Source: Kribbibacterium absianum (GTDB lineage: Bacteria > Actinomycetota > Coriobacteriia > Coriobacteriales > Atopobiaceae). Taken from it: a DNA stretch of 64,000 nucleotides. Shown piece by piece: positions 9,257 through 16,942 of the stretch. The notes under the pieces were generated by a model, which was not told the DNA's origin, did no database searches, and was given only the letters and a program-made list of their open reading frames with translations. Positions within the stretch are counted from its first letter, which is position 1; each line of letters starts with the position of its first letter. Location of the stretch: contig NZ_JASJEX010000002.1 of NCBI RefSeq assembly GCF_030067705.1, positions 186,001 through 250,000 on the forward strand. The letters run 5' to 3'. The position numbers and the translations under genes were made by a program.

Positions 9257-9272
9257 TGTTCCACGTGAAACA
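9257..9272. promoter_or_regulatory. parS site upstream of rsmG
   Basis: TGTTCCACGTGAAACA is an exact match to the commonly cited bacterial parS consensus. It lies in the non-coding stretch between rsmG and the divergent acetyltransferase gene. Confidence 0.94.
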
Positions 9273-9362
9273 AGGGAGCATCAGGCACAACGGCCAAACA
9301 ACTCTCACGGACAAGAGCATCCACACTATGCAAGCAACATCGTGCTCAACAACTGTCTTTCA

Positions 9363-9397
9363 GTGACAGGAATCATCGATTCGGTGATTCCTGTCAC
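9363..9397. repeat. Perfect 13-bp inverted repeat touching the acetyltransferase start
   Basis: GTGACAGGAATCA (9363-9375) and TGATTCCTGTCAC (9385-9397) are exact reverse complements with a 9-base loop, itself partly pairable. The right arm ends two bases before ATG 9400. No T run follows, so an operator, or a structure over the translation start, is more likely than a terminator. Confidence 0.8.
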
Positions 9398-9399
9398 AT

Positions 9400-9864
9400 A
9401 TGTCACAAAGAGATCTCACACTCAAGCCAGCAACCGTCATCGGCCGCAACACACTCTGGTGTCTCCTCCAGACGTATCTTGACGAGATTGCGCCCTCGTA
9501 CAACCTTGCCAGACAGGCCGACGTGTATCCCTACCCGTGGTTCAACGCGTACTTTGAGAACGCCGCCGACCGACACCCGTTCCTCATCGAAACAGAGCCA
9601 GGTCAGCCAGCCGGTCTCATCCTCGTGGAGGACTGCTCCACGAGGGACACGCAGGCTAACCATCGCCTGGCAGAGTTCTTTGTGATGCCATCGTTTCGAG
9701 GCCAGGGGCTTGCGCAGAGAGCGGCCACCGAGGTCTTCACGCTTCTGCCTGGAGCCTGGGAACTCGACTACAGCCGTCGCTACAAACCTGCGATAGCCCT
9801 GTGGGAGTCCCTCCTCGCGAGGCACATCATCAGAAGCGAAAACCTCGGCATAGACGAAACATGA
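9400..9864 (+). CDS. GNAT-family N-acetyltransferase
   Basis: 154 aa. The core shows the GNAT acetyl-CoA site FFVMPSFRGQGLAQRAA (about residues 93-109) followed by a beta strand and ALWESLL, the usual last helix. Substrate cannot be told. No Shine-Dalgarno sequence precedes ATG 9400; instead the right arm of a perfect inverted repeat ends two bases before it, so leaderless or repressed expression is possible. The gene stands alone, divergent from rsmG and convergent with jag. Confidence 0.72.
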   Translation: MSQRDLTLKPATVIGRNTLWCLLQTYLDEIAPSYNLARQADVYPYPWFNAYFENAADRHPFLIETEPGQPAGLILVEDCSTRDTQANHRLAEFFVMPSFRGQGLAQRAATEVFTLLPGAWELDYSRRYKPAIALWESLLARHIIRSENLGIDET

Positions 9865-10100
9865 ATCGTGTACCTCTGGCCCGGTACCATCGAACGTCCG
9901 TCAGAGCAGGCAACCGACTCCAAACCATAGCCCTCTGCTCAGACCTCGGACACGTCGTGCATGTCCGCTCTGACGACCTTGCCCAGCCTGGCACACCAGG
10001 AAGACAGTGCACCAGAGAATCTGCGATAGTGAGAGGCGGCCAATGGTTCAACCAGTCGCACACCGCCCTTTCCCAGGTTCCATTGGATTCCGCTGGCACA

Positions 10101-10128
10101 AAAAAAGGGGCGCCCGCACGGACGCCCC
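10101..10128 (-). terminator. Terminator of the rpmH-rnpA-yidD-yidC-jag operon
   Basis: On the minus strand a GC-rich stem (plus-strand GGGGCG 10107-10112 with CGCCCC 10123-10128) is followed by seven T residues (plus-strand A run 10100-10106). It sits 30 bases after the jag stop. Confidence 0.85.
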
Positions 10129-10156
10129 TCTGAGAACAGACTCTCCTGACGCAGAC

Positions 10157-10741
10157 TTACTCCGCCGGCAGCACCACCACACGACGGTCGGGATCCTCTC
10201 CCTCAGAGACCGTCGTGACCTCCTCGTCGTCGCGGAGCGCCAAGTGCACCAAACGGCGCTCGTACGCGTTCATGGGGGAGAGCGCAACCTCGCGGCCGGT
10301 CTTCTTCACCCGGGCGGCGGCTCGGACCGCTTGACTCGTCACGGCGTTCCGACGACGCTCGCGGTAGCCCTCGATGTCCACGGTCACCGGGAAATGGAAG
10401 CCCAGCTGACGGTTCACGAGCGAGCTGAGTAACAGCTGCAGCGCCTCAAGGGTGCGCCCATGGCGACCGATGAGAATGGCCAAGTCGCCACCGGCCACGT
10501 CGAGGATCAGCTCGCCCTCCTCACCCTCGAACTCGTCGATGGTCGCGTCCTCCTCGCCAAAGCAGGCCAGGATGTCGCGCAAATGCCCCACGGCGACGTC
10601 GGCGATGAGGTCGACCTCGCCGTCGCTCAACGCGGTGCCGGCGGCATAGTGCTCCTGCAGGGACTCCAGCGTGACGGGAGCCTCCTCAAGCACGTCGACC
10701 AGCGCCTCTTCCACCTGCTCGCGCTCTTCCTCGGTGGCCAT
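10157..10741 (-). CDS. jag: RNA-binding protein Jag/KhpB (KH-R3H)
   Basis: 194 aa from ATG 10741, which has an AAAGGGG site. The central KH domain carries LIGRHGRTLEALQLL, the KH-II GxxG loop of the KhpB family. The C-terminal R3H region has SPMNAYERRLVHLAL, which contains the R-x3-H. The Jag_N domain seen in longer homologues is reduced to an acidic N-terminus. KhpB works with KhpA in RNA binding and cell-division control. Its place directly after yidC is conserved in many Gram-positive bacteria. Confidence 0.9.
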   Translation of the reverse strand: MATEEEREQVEEALVDVLEEAPVTLESLQEHYAAGTALSDGEVDLIADVAVGHLRDILACFGEEDATIDEFEGEEGELILDVAGGDLAILIGRHGRTLEALQLLLSSLVNRQLGFHFPVTVDIEGYRERRRNAVTSQAVRAAARVKKTGREVALSPMNAYERRLVHLALRDDEEVTTVSEGEDPDRRVVVLPAE

Positions 10742-10763
10742 GGCGGCCCCTTTCTTCAACAAA

Positions 10764-10793
10764 GGGCACAGTCGCTCAGACGCGGCTGTGCCC
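10764..10793 (-). terminator. Hairpin between yidC and jag (possible attenuator)
   Basis: GGGCACAG (10764-10771) pairs with CTGTGCCC (10786-10793). No long T run follows on the minus strand, so partial termination or an mRNA-stabilising stem is more likely than a full stop. Confidence 0.5.
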
Positions 10794-10816
10794 TCATCCA
10801 ATAGTCGTGAGACGCC

Positions 10817-11578
10817 TTAGCTCTTCTTCTTGGGGCGGGGCTTCTGCTCCTTGCGGACAACGTTCACCTGGATGGGGCCGTTGGCCACCTTGGCCTCTTC
10901 CTCCTTCTTGTACTTCTCCATCATGCGGTTGGTGATGAACACCTGCTGCACGATGCCCCAGAGGGAGGAGGCGTTGTAGTAGAGGAGCACGCCGACCGGC
11001 ACCGACCAGCCGAACCACATCATCATGCCGGCCATGATGACGCCCATGATGAGGGTCTGGGGAGTCTGACCCTGGGCCTGATTGCGCATGTTCAGAAGCA
11101 TCGGGATCAGCGTGAACACGCCAAAGAGGATGTCAAAGAGGATGTACACCCAGGCGCCCGCGAAGCCGCTCGTGGCCAGCACGTTGGACACGGAGTCGGC
11201 AAGGGAGGGGAAGATGCCGTAGAAGCAGGCATCGGCGGGAAGGTGGTCGCGCAGCACCGAGAACAGCGCGAAGAAGACCGGCATCTGGATGATGACCGGC
11301 AGGCAGCCACCGAACGGGTTGAACTTGTGCTCGCTGTAGATCTTCTGCAGCTCCTGCTGCTGCCTCATCGGGTCGTCGGCGTAGAGCTGCTGAATCTCCT
11401 GCATCTTGGGCTGCAGGACCTGCATCTGCGCCGAGGACTTGAGCGACTTGTTCTGCAGGGGCGTCAGGCAGAGACGAATGATAATCGTCAAGATCATGAT
11501 GGCCAGACCCCAGTCGCCGCAAAAGTCGGCGATCCAGCCAAGGATCGTGGACAGAAGTCCGATAAACCACTCCCACAT
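10817..11578 (-). CDS. yidC: Membrane protein insertase YidC/Oxa1
   Basis: 253 aa, the short Gram-positive type without the large periplasmic domain. Five membrane segments can be followed: about 5-40, 90-115 (PFGGCLPVIIQMPVFFALF, the conserved family motif), 135-160 and two within 175-215. The basic C-terminal tail KEQKPRPKKKS would contact ribosomes. The conserved positive residue of the hydrophilic groove is R35 in IIIRLCLTPL. It inserts membrane proteins alone or with SecYEG. Note there is no clear lipobox, unlike Bacillus SpoIIIJ. Confidence 0.94.
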   Translation of the reverse strand: MWEWFIGLLSTILGWIADFCGDWGLAIMILTIIIRLCLTPLQNKSLKSSAQMQVLQPKMQEIQQLYADDPMRQQQELQKIYSEHKFNPFGGCLPVIIQMPVFFALFSVLRDHLPADACFYGIFPSLADSVSNVLATSGFAGAWVYILFDILFGVFTLIPMLLNMRNQAQGQTPQTLIMGVIMAGMMMWFGWSVPVGVLLYYNASSLWGIVQQVFITNRMMEKYKKEEEAKVANGPIQVNVVRKEQKPRPKKKS

Positions 11579-11626
11579 GGGCGAGTTCCTCCGTCGATGG
11601 GTCGAATACGATCGTGCGCGCCAGCG

Positions 11627-11872
11627 CTAGGGGACTGGGTCGTAGCCCCCTTGGTGAAAGGGATGGCACCGGCAGATGCGCTTCACGGCCAGCCACCCTC
11701 CCTTGAGGGCACCGTACTTGGCGACCGCCTCGATCGCGTACTGCGAACAGGTAGGCCTATAGATACAGCACGGGGGAAACAGTGGCGAGACCCAGCGCTG
11801 ATATCCTTGGAAAATCTTAAGCAAAGCCCGGGCGCCCAGCGACCTCGCGGCGCCCTTCCCGTCCCCGCTCAT
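11627..11872 (-). CDS. yidD: Membrane protein insertion efficiency factor YidD
   Basis: 81 aa. The family core is complete: an amphipathic N-terminal helix ([15 protein letters not shown]), then [16 protein letters not shown] and the closing [17 protein letters not shown]. YidD assists YidC-dependent insertion at the membrane. It overlaps rnpA by 4 bases (ATGA), so the two are translationally coupled. Confidence 0.94.
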   Translation of the reverse strand: MSGDGKGAARSLGARALLKIFQGYQRWVSPLFPPCCIYRPTCSQYAIEAVAKYGALKGGWLAVKRICRCHPFHQGGYDPVP

Positions 11873-12198
11873 GACCGCAGGCCGGCCTTCACCAGCGCGC
11901 GCTCAAGGTCGCGCGCCACCTCGTGCGAGGAGGCGTCGAACGTCTTGGGCGTGGCGAACAGGAGCATCGCCTGGCCGGAAAGGGGGAGCCCGCACTCGTG
12001 GGCGGCCGCACGGAGGAGGCGCTTGCAGCGGTTGCGCGTCACGGCGTTGCCCAGGCGCTTAGCAGCAATGAAGGCGACCCGTCCAGAGCCGCCTTCATCC
12101 GAGCATTCCATGACTGTGACGCGAACCCGCGGCGTCGAGACCCGGCGCCCGCGCTTGAAGACCTTCTCGAAGACCTTGGCGGACTTAATGGTCCTCAA
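11869..12198 (-). CDS. rnpA: Ribonuclease P protein component
   Basis: 109 aa. The signature is [19 protein letters not shown] (about residues 46-64), the RNR motif that binds the P RNA. It matures tRNA 5' ends. The apparent start is TTG 12198, one base after the rpmH stop, with no obvious ribosome site. Expression therefore probably depends on coupling to rpmH, matching the known overlap of rpmH and rnpA in other bacteria. Confidence 0.93.
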   Translation of the reverse strand: MRTIKSAKVFEKVFKRGRRVSTPRVRVTVMECSDEGGSGRVAFIAAKRLGNAVTRNRCKRLLRAAAHECGLPLSGQAMLLFATPKTFDASSHEVARDLERALVKAGLRS

Positions 12199-12199
12199 C

Positions 12200-12346
12200 T
12201 TACTTGGGGTCGGACACCGTGAGGCGCTTGCGGCCCTTGGCGCGGCGGCGCGCGAGAACCTTGCGGCCGTTGGCGGTGGCCATGCGGGAACGGAAGCCGT
12301 GCGTCTTGGCGCGCTTCCGCTTGTTGGGCTGATACGTACGCTTCAT
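12200..12346 (-). CDS. rpmH: 50S ribosomal protein L34
   Basis: 48 aa, basic, beginning [18 protein letters not shown] and carrying the conserved [20 protein letters not shown] stretch. AGGAGG lies 8 bases before ATG 12346. It is the first gene of the minus-strand operon rpmH-rnpA-yidD-yidC-jag, and a good promoter is visible upstream. It is short enough to be missed by simple length cut-offs. Confidence 0.96.
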   Translation of the reverse strand: MKRTYQPNKRKRAKTHGFRSRMATANGRKVLARRRAKGRKRLTVSDPK

Positions 12347-12413
12347 CGGTAAAACCTCCTAGGCGGTGCAAGCACAGACCCGGCCGATAGGGAAACTGAG
12401 CCGGAACTCAGCG

Positions 12414-12443
12414 ATTGTATGCGGCTCTGAGCCGGACTGTCAA
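12414..12443 (-). promoter_or_regulatory. Promoter of the rpmH operon
   Basis: On the minus strand, TTGACA (plus-strand 12438-12443) and TACAAT (plus-strand 12414-12419) are separated by 18 bases. The -35 is perfect and the -10 has one mismatch. Transcription would start near 12407, leaving a leader of about 60 bases. Confidence 0.85.
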
Positions 12444-12589
12444 TTATCGCCACAGCTACGAAGCCCAAAAGGCCAGAACGCGGCAGCAGCACGGATCCGT
12501 CACATCGCACGAGGAAGAAGACCAGAAGATCCGCCTGCGGGCCCGTCGCCGCCGCTTCGGGAAACGTGCCGCGAAATCCTCTGCCCGCT

Positions 12590-12785
12590 GGTGAAAGAAA
12601 CATTTCGTTCAGCGTGGAACGCGTCCCTGAGATACCATGAGGTTCCAATCGATTTCATGGGCGAGAAACCACTTATCAACAGGATTTCACCGCGTGTTGA
12701 AAACTTTTTCGTGCCATGAAAGCAACGGACTGAAATCTTTCATCACGCGGTGAAAACACGTCGAAGAAACGGACCCAAGAGCCCC
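12590..12785. other. AT-richer intergenic region beside dnaA, candidate origin or DnaA-regulatory region
   Basis: The 439 bases between rpmH and the next gene hold the rpmH promoter and, in the right half, a locally AT-richer stretch. It contains one DnaA-box-like TTATCAACA (12673-12681), the short palindrome TGAAATCTTTCA (12731-12742) and a 12-bp perfect inverted repeat, TTTCACCGCGTG (12685-12696) with CACGCGGTGAAA (12744-12755). Base composition, position and repeats suit an origin or a regulatory region for the divergent genes, but a cluster of consensus DnaA boxes is not seen. Confidence 0.45.
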
Positions 12786-13898
12786 ATGGCCGACTCCTTC
12801 TATCCCTTCGTGGAGAACCCCACGGCGGCTCCCGACGCCGCACCAGACGCCGAGGAACCCCAGCTCACAGTCGACTACCCGGCCCGCGTGGCCGTGTACG
12901 ACGACGCGGCGGCGGCGCCCCGCGTGGTGGTGGTCGCCCCCACCGACGTCCGCAGCTACCTCGAGGAGATCACCAAGACCGTCAACCAGCTGGCCCGCGA
13001 GCAGGGCGGCACCATCCCGTTCACGGTGATCCGCGAGTGCGTCGAGAACCTCATCCACGCGTACTTCTGCTCCCCGACTGTCTCGATCCTCGACGACGGC
13101 AACACGATCCGCTTCTCCGACCTCGGCCCCGGCATCCGCGACAAGCGGCTCGCCCTGGAGTACGGCACGTCATCGGCCACGGAGGAGATGAAGCGCTACA
13201 TCCGCGGGGTGGGGTCGGGCCTTCCCTACGCGTCCCAATACATGGAGGACAAGGGCGGGACCCTCACCATCGAGGACAACATCGGCGGCGGGTGCGTCGT
13301 GACCATCTCGCTCGCCGAGCGGGCCGCGCCGCAGGCGACGACAGACCCGATGGGCCAGCAGGCCTATCAACAGCCCTACGGCCAGGGCGTCCCGCAGCCC
13401 AGCTACCAGCCGGGATACCAGCAGCCGTACGGACAGCCCTACGGTCAGCCGTCCTATGCCCAGCCCTACCAGCAACCCTATGGACAGCCGGGGTACGCCC
13501 AGCCCTACCCGCAGCAGCCGTACCAACAGCCGTACGGTCAGCCGACCTACCAGCCGGCGCCATCGCCCCAACCGCCGTACCCGCAGACCACTGCCGTGCC
13601 GGCGCCGGACCCCGCGGCGCAACCAACCTCGGCACCGACGGCCACCCCGTGGACCGGCTCAATGCCCGACGACGAGGACGCGATCCTCTCGGGCCGCGAG
13701 AAGAGCGTGCTCTCCTATCTCCAGCGCCACGAGCAGTGCGGCCCCAAAGAGCTCACCGACGCCTATGGGGCGTCAGCGCCCACCTGGTCGCGGTGCCTCT
13801 CGAACCTCACGAGCCAGGGCTTCGTCCAAAAGAGCGGCCAGAAGTACCAGATCACCCGGCTGGGCCGGATCTGGGCGGAACGGCACCTAGCGGTCTAG
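12786..13898 (+). CDS. GHKL-ATPase / winged-helix protein of unknown function beside dnaA
   Basis: 370 aa from ATG 12786 (an upstream GTG at 12750 is the alternative; neither has a strong ribosome site). Residues about 50-178 read as a GHKL ATP-binding fold: N-box ECVENLIHAYF (84-94), G1 box SDLGPGI (111-117), G2 box GVGSGLPYA (141-149), then a GGGCVVTISL closing strand. Residues 188-290 are a low-complexity Pro-Gln-Tyr-Gly linker with repeated QPYGQP units. Residues 298-370 look like a winged helix (GREKSVLSYLQRHEQCGPKE, then APTWSRCLSNLTSQGFVQKS). There is no kinase dimerisation domain or membrane segment. ATP-switched DNA binding next to the origin is a reasonable guess; no function is established here. 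Confidence 0.85.
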   Translation: MADSFYPFVENPTAAPDAAPDAEEPQLTVDYPARVAVYDDAAAAPRVVVVAPTDVRSYLEEITKTVNQLAREQGGTIPFTVIRECVENLIHAYFCSPTVSILDDGNTIRFSDLGPGIRDKRLALEYGTSSATEEMKRYIRGVGSGLPYASQYMEDKGGTLTIEDNIGGGCVVTISLAERAAPQATTDPMGQQAYQQPYGQGVPQPSYQPGYQQPYGQPYGQPSYAQPYQQPYGQPGYAQPYPQQPYQQPYGQPTYQPAPSPQPPYPQTTAVPAPDPAAQPTSAPTATPWTGSMPDDEDAILSGREKSVLSYLQRHEQCGPKELTDAYGASAPTWSRCLSNLTSQGFVQKSGQKYQITRLGRIWAERHLAV

Positions 13899-13973
13899 GC
13901 AACTGATTTCGACAAACAAAACCACTTGTCTTCCTTCCAGCCGGTTTTTCGACCATCCCTGGAGCGCTGTGCC

Positions 13974-13979
13974 TATACT
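13974..13979 (+). promoter_or_regulatory. Candidate dnaA promoter (-10)
   Basis: TATACT lies 37 bases before the dnaA start in the 117-base gap. No convincing -35 is seen at 17 bases; TTCGAC lies 20 bases upstream. Confidence 0.4.
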
Positions 13980-14015
13980 GGGAGACCCTGACCTGAACTG
14001 AGAGGAACCCGGCCC

Positions 14016-15614
14016 ATGGACGTCTCCGCCTCCGATGCCCAGCTGCTCTGGGACGATGCCTGCCTGGCCCTTGAGGCCGGGGAGTTCGAGCAACTGGCCA
14101 AGATGGCCCGCGCGGCGACGCCCGTGGTCCTCGAAGGGGGCGCGCTCACGGTGACGCCCCCCTCGGGCTTCGCGGCCCGCGTGCTCCAACGCGAGGCGGC
14201 GACGGTGGAGAAGGCGCTCTCAGACGCCGCCTTCGAGCCGGTCGCACTCGTGCTCTCGGACGGCGCGGCGCCGCGGCCGGCAGAGCGCGTCGAGAGTGCT
14301 CCGGTGCCCACCCCTGTCGAGCCCGCCCATCACACGGCCTCCCCGGCCGCCTCGGCCACACCCGACCCGGCGACGCGCATGGTCGTGGCAGGAAAACCTC
14401 AGCGTGTGGACGGCGCCGCGACGTCGATGACCCTCGAGGAGTTCCGGGCCTACCAGCGCGCCGTGCAGGGCGGGGGCGCCAAGCCTCCGGCCGCCGAGCC
14501 CCAGCCGGCCGCGAAACCGGCGAGCAGCTTCCCCAATCCCCTCATCGAGCGCATCGCCGCAAAGGACGCGACCCTCACCTTCGACACCTTCGTCGAGGCG
14601 GACGAGAACCGCTTCGCGCTCCAGGCGGCCAAACAGGTGGCCAACGGCGTCAGCGACCAGTACAACCCGCTCTTCATCCACGGCAGCTCGGGCCTCGGCA
14701 AGACGCACCTGCTCCGCGCAATCCAGAACTACATCGCTGAGAACGACCCCGAGCGCACCTGCGCCTACCGCATCGCGACGGACTTCATCGGCGACTACAC
14801 CAACGCCATCAAGGACCGCGAGCACGGCATGATGGAGGCGCTCGAGCGCAACTACCACGACATCGACGTGCTGATCCTCGACGACGTGCAGCACCTCAAG
14901 GGCGCCACCAAGACCATCGAGTTCTTCTTCAACACGTTCAACTACCTCATCAGCCACGGCAAGCAGATCGTGCTCGCCGCCGACGAGCCGCCCGGCCAGC
15001 TGGGCATGCCGGAGCGCATCACGAGCCGCATGTCCCAGGGCCTCTCGGTGGCCGTGCAGTCGCCGACCCTCGAGTTCAAGCGCGTGCTCATCGAGACCTT
15101 CTACGAGCGCATGAAGGCGGAAGGGGGCATCGGCTCCGAGGGCACCCTCACCCCCGACGACCTCACCCTCATGGCCGACCGAGCCGGTGGCAACATCCGC
15201 TCGATCCGCTCCTTCGTGCAGGACTGCCTGTTCCGCGCGAGCCACCTGGAGGCGGCCGGCTCGAGGATCGAGTCCGCCGACATCATCGCCGCGGCGGCCG
15301 AGCGCTGGGCCAACGAGGGCAAGCGCGTGACCGTCGAGGACATCCAGCGCATGGTGCAGAACCAGTACGGGATCTCGCGCCAGGACCTCGTCGGCACCAA
15401 GCGCTCCAAGGAGATCGCCCAGCCGCGCCACATCGCCATCTGGCTCTGTCGAGAGCTCACCGACCAGACCCTGGCCGAGATCGGCAAGCATTTCGGCGGC
15501 AGAAGCCATGCCACGGTTAAGCACTCCATCGCGTGGGTGGAGCAGGCGATGGAGGAGGACCGCGTGCTTTTCGACCGACTTGTCATCATGCGCGAGCGGC
15601 TGGGGGGATCATGA
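14016..15614 (+). CDS. dnaA: Chromosomal replication initiator protein DnaA
   Basis: 532 aa from ATG 14016 (AGAGGAA 8 bases upstream). Domain I is about 1-80, followed by a Pro/Ala-rich domain II to about 175. The AAA+ part has Walker A GSSGLGKTH (223-231) and Walker B VLILDDVQHL (285-294), sensor 1 in IVLAADEPPGQLG and an arginine-finger region ITSRMSQGL. Domain IV ends with PRHIAIWLCRELTDQTLAEI and FGGRSHATVKHSI. The recognition helix departs from the usual GGRDHTTVLHA at several base-contacting positions, so the DnaA-box preference may differ. It opens the origin and loads helicase, here presumably with DciA. Confidence 0.95.
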   Translation: MDVSASDAQLLWDDACLALEAGEFEQLAKMARAATPVVLEGGALTVTPPSGFAARVLQREAATVEKALSDAAFEPVALVLSDGAAPRPAERVESAPVPTPVEPAHHTASPAASATPDPATRMVVAGKPQRVDGAATSMTLEEFRAYQRAVQGGGAKPPAAEPQPAAKPASSFPNPLIERIAAKDATLTFDTFVEADENRFALQAAKQVANGVSDQYNPLFIHGSSGLGKTHLLRAIQNYIAENDPERTCAYRIATDFIGDYTNAIKDREHGMMEALERNYHDIDVLILDDVQHLKGATKTIEFFFNTFNYLISHGKQIVLAADEPPGQLGMPERITSRMSQGLSVAVQSPTLEFKRVLIETFYERMKAEGGIGSEGTLTPDDLTLMADRAGGNIRSIRSFVQDCLFRASHLEAAGSRIESADIIAAAAERWANEGKRVTVEDIQRMVQNQYGISRQDLVGTKRSKEIAQPRHIAIWLCRELTDQTLAEIGKHFGGRSHATVKHSIAWVEQAMEEDRVLFDRLVIMRERLGGS

Positions 15615-15833
15615 ACGATCCTCCGTCCACAGGATCGAAGGACCGGGTTCACAAACCGCCCTCGATCGTCGGATCCCCTGGCGCAGTCCGGGCCCAGGTC
15701 CACAACCGGCGCCCTCGCCAACAAGAACGGGAATTCGGATCGACAACGCAGAGCTGGGACGACGGACGTTTCTCGACATTTCTACAGGTCCAACTACTTC
15801 ACCTAAGAGGTTTTTAAAGAGAAAGGGATAGTG
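15615..15833. other. dnaA-dnaN intergenic region, second origin candidate
   Basis: 219 non-coding bases, the place where oriC lies in many actinobacteria. Three related 9-mers on the same strand are visible: GTCCACAGG (15625), GTTCACAAA (15647) and GTCCACAAC (15698). They share the CCACA half of a DnaA box but lack the usual TTAT or TTGT start. The last 60 bases are AT-rich (TTTTTAAAGAGAAAGGG) and include the dnaN ribosome site. Confidence 0.45.
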
Positions 15834-16940
15834 ATGCGCTTCACCGTCAGCAAGAGCGCCCTCCAAAAGGCGCTCGCCGTCGTGGTCAAGGGCGCCTCGT
15901 CCAACACCACGATGCCCATCATCGCCGGCGTGCTCTTCCGCGCGTCCGAGGGCACGCTCGAGCTCCAGACCACCGACCTCGCCATCTCTATCCGTCACTC
16001 CGTCGCAGCCAACGTTGAGGAGCCGGGCGAGACCGTGGTCTCGGCCAAGATGATCAGCAGCATCGTGAAGAACCTCCCGGACGCCCCGGTCACGTTCGAC
16101 GGCGCCGGCAGCGTGCTCGAGATGTCCTGCGACCGGAGCATCCGCTACACCCTCAACACCCTGCCCGCCCAGGACTTCCCGAGCTTCCCGGAGGTCGCGC
16201 CCGAGAGCTCCGTCGAGCTGCCCCTCGGCATCCTCACCGACATGGTGGACAGCGTCTTCCGCGTCACCTCCAAGGACACGTCACGCGCGGCGCTCTGCGG
16301 CATCCTCCTCACCGTGGAGGAGAACCTCGTGCGGCTCGTGGCCTGCGACTCCTACCGCCTGGCGGTCGTGGACGCGCACGTGGAGACCTCGTCGCTCTCC
16401 GGTTCCTTCGACGCCATCGTGCCGGGCCAGGCCTTCCGGGACGCCGTCTCGGCGATGGCCGGCGAGGAGGCCGTGCTCGTGGGCGTGACCGGCACCCAGG
16501 TGCTCTTCTCGGCGGGCACGACGACGTTCGTGAGCCGCCGCATCGAGGGCAACTACCCAGACTACAACCGCCTGATCCCCGCCTCCTGCTCCACCTCGGT
16601 GAAACTGCCGGTGGAGGCCTTCTCCGAGGCGCTCAAGCGCGTCGCGCCGATGGCCACCACCAACCCGAGCGTTCGGCTCGACGTGGACGTGGACGGCGGG
16701 CTCATCACGATGTCGAGCGGCGCCGTGGACGCCGGCGAGGCCCGCGTGGAGGTGGACGCCCCCGGCACCGGCGAGAACGTGCGCATCGCCCTCAACGACC
16801 GCTACCTGCAGGAATGCCTGACGGCCGCACCGGACGACGAGTCGCTCGACCTGGAGCTGCAGGGCTCCATGAAGCCGGCCGTCTTCAAGTCCTACGGCGC
16901 GGTGAACTACCTGTACCTCGTGATGCCGGTGCACCTGTAG
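15834..16940 (+). CDS. dnaN: DNA polymerase III beta subunit (sliding clamp)
   Basis: 368 aa, standard length, made of three clamp domains. The start MRFTVSKSALQKAL at ATG 15834 is preceded by AAAGGG with 6-base spacing; an adjacent GTG at 15831 is possible. The C-terminal YGAVNYLYLVMPVHL matches the family end (MPMR/MPVH). It forms the ring that tethers replicative polymerase. recF follows two bases after the stop. Confidence 0.96.
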   Translation: MRFTVSKSALQKALAVVVKGASSNTTMPIIAGVLFRASEGTLELQTTDLAISIRHSVAANVEEPGETVVSAKMISSIVKNLPDAPVTFDGAGSVLEMSCDRSIRYTLNTLPAQDFPSFPEVAPESSVELPLGILTDMVDSVFRVTSKDTSRAALCGILLTVEENLVRLVACDSYRLAVVDAHVETSSLSGSFDAIVPGQAFRDAVSAMAGEEAVLVGVTGTQVLFSAGTTTFVSRRIEGNYPDYNRLIPASCSTSVKLPVEAFSEALKRVAPMATTNPSVRLDVDVDGGLITMSSGAVDAGEARVEVDAPGTGENVRIALNDRYLQECLTAAPDDESLDLELQGSMKPAVFKSYGAVNYLYLVMPVHL

Positions 16941-16942
16941 CC

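Noticed and set aside
9861-10133. Small frame overlapping the acetyltransferase stop (ATGA)
   Set aside because: It runs through the minus-strand terminator of jag and has no family-like or membrane features.
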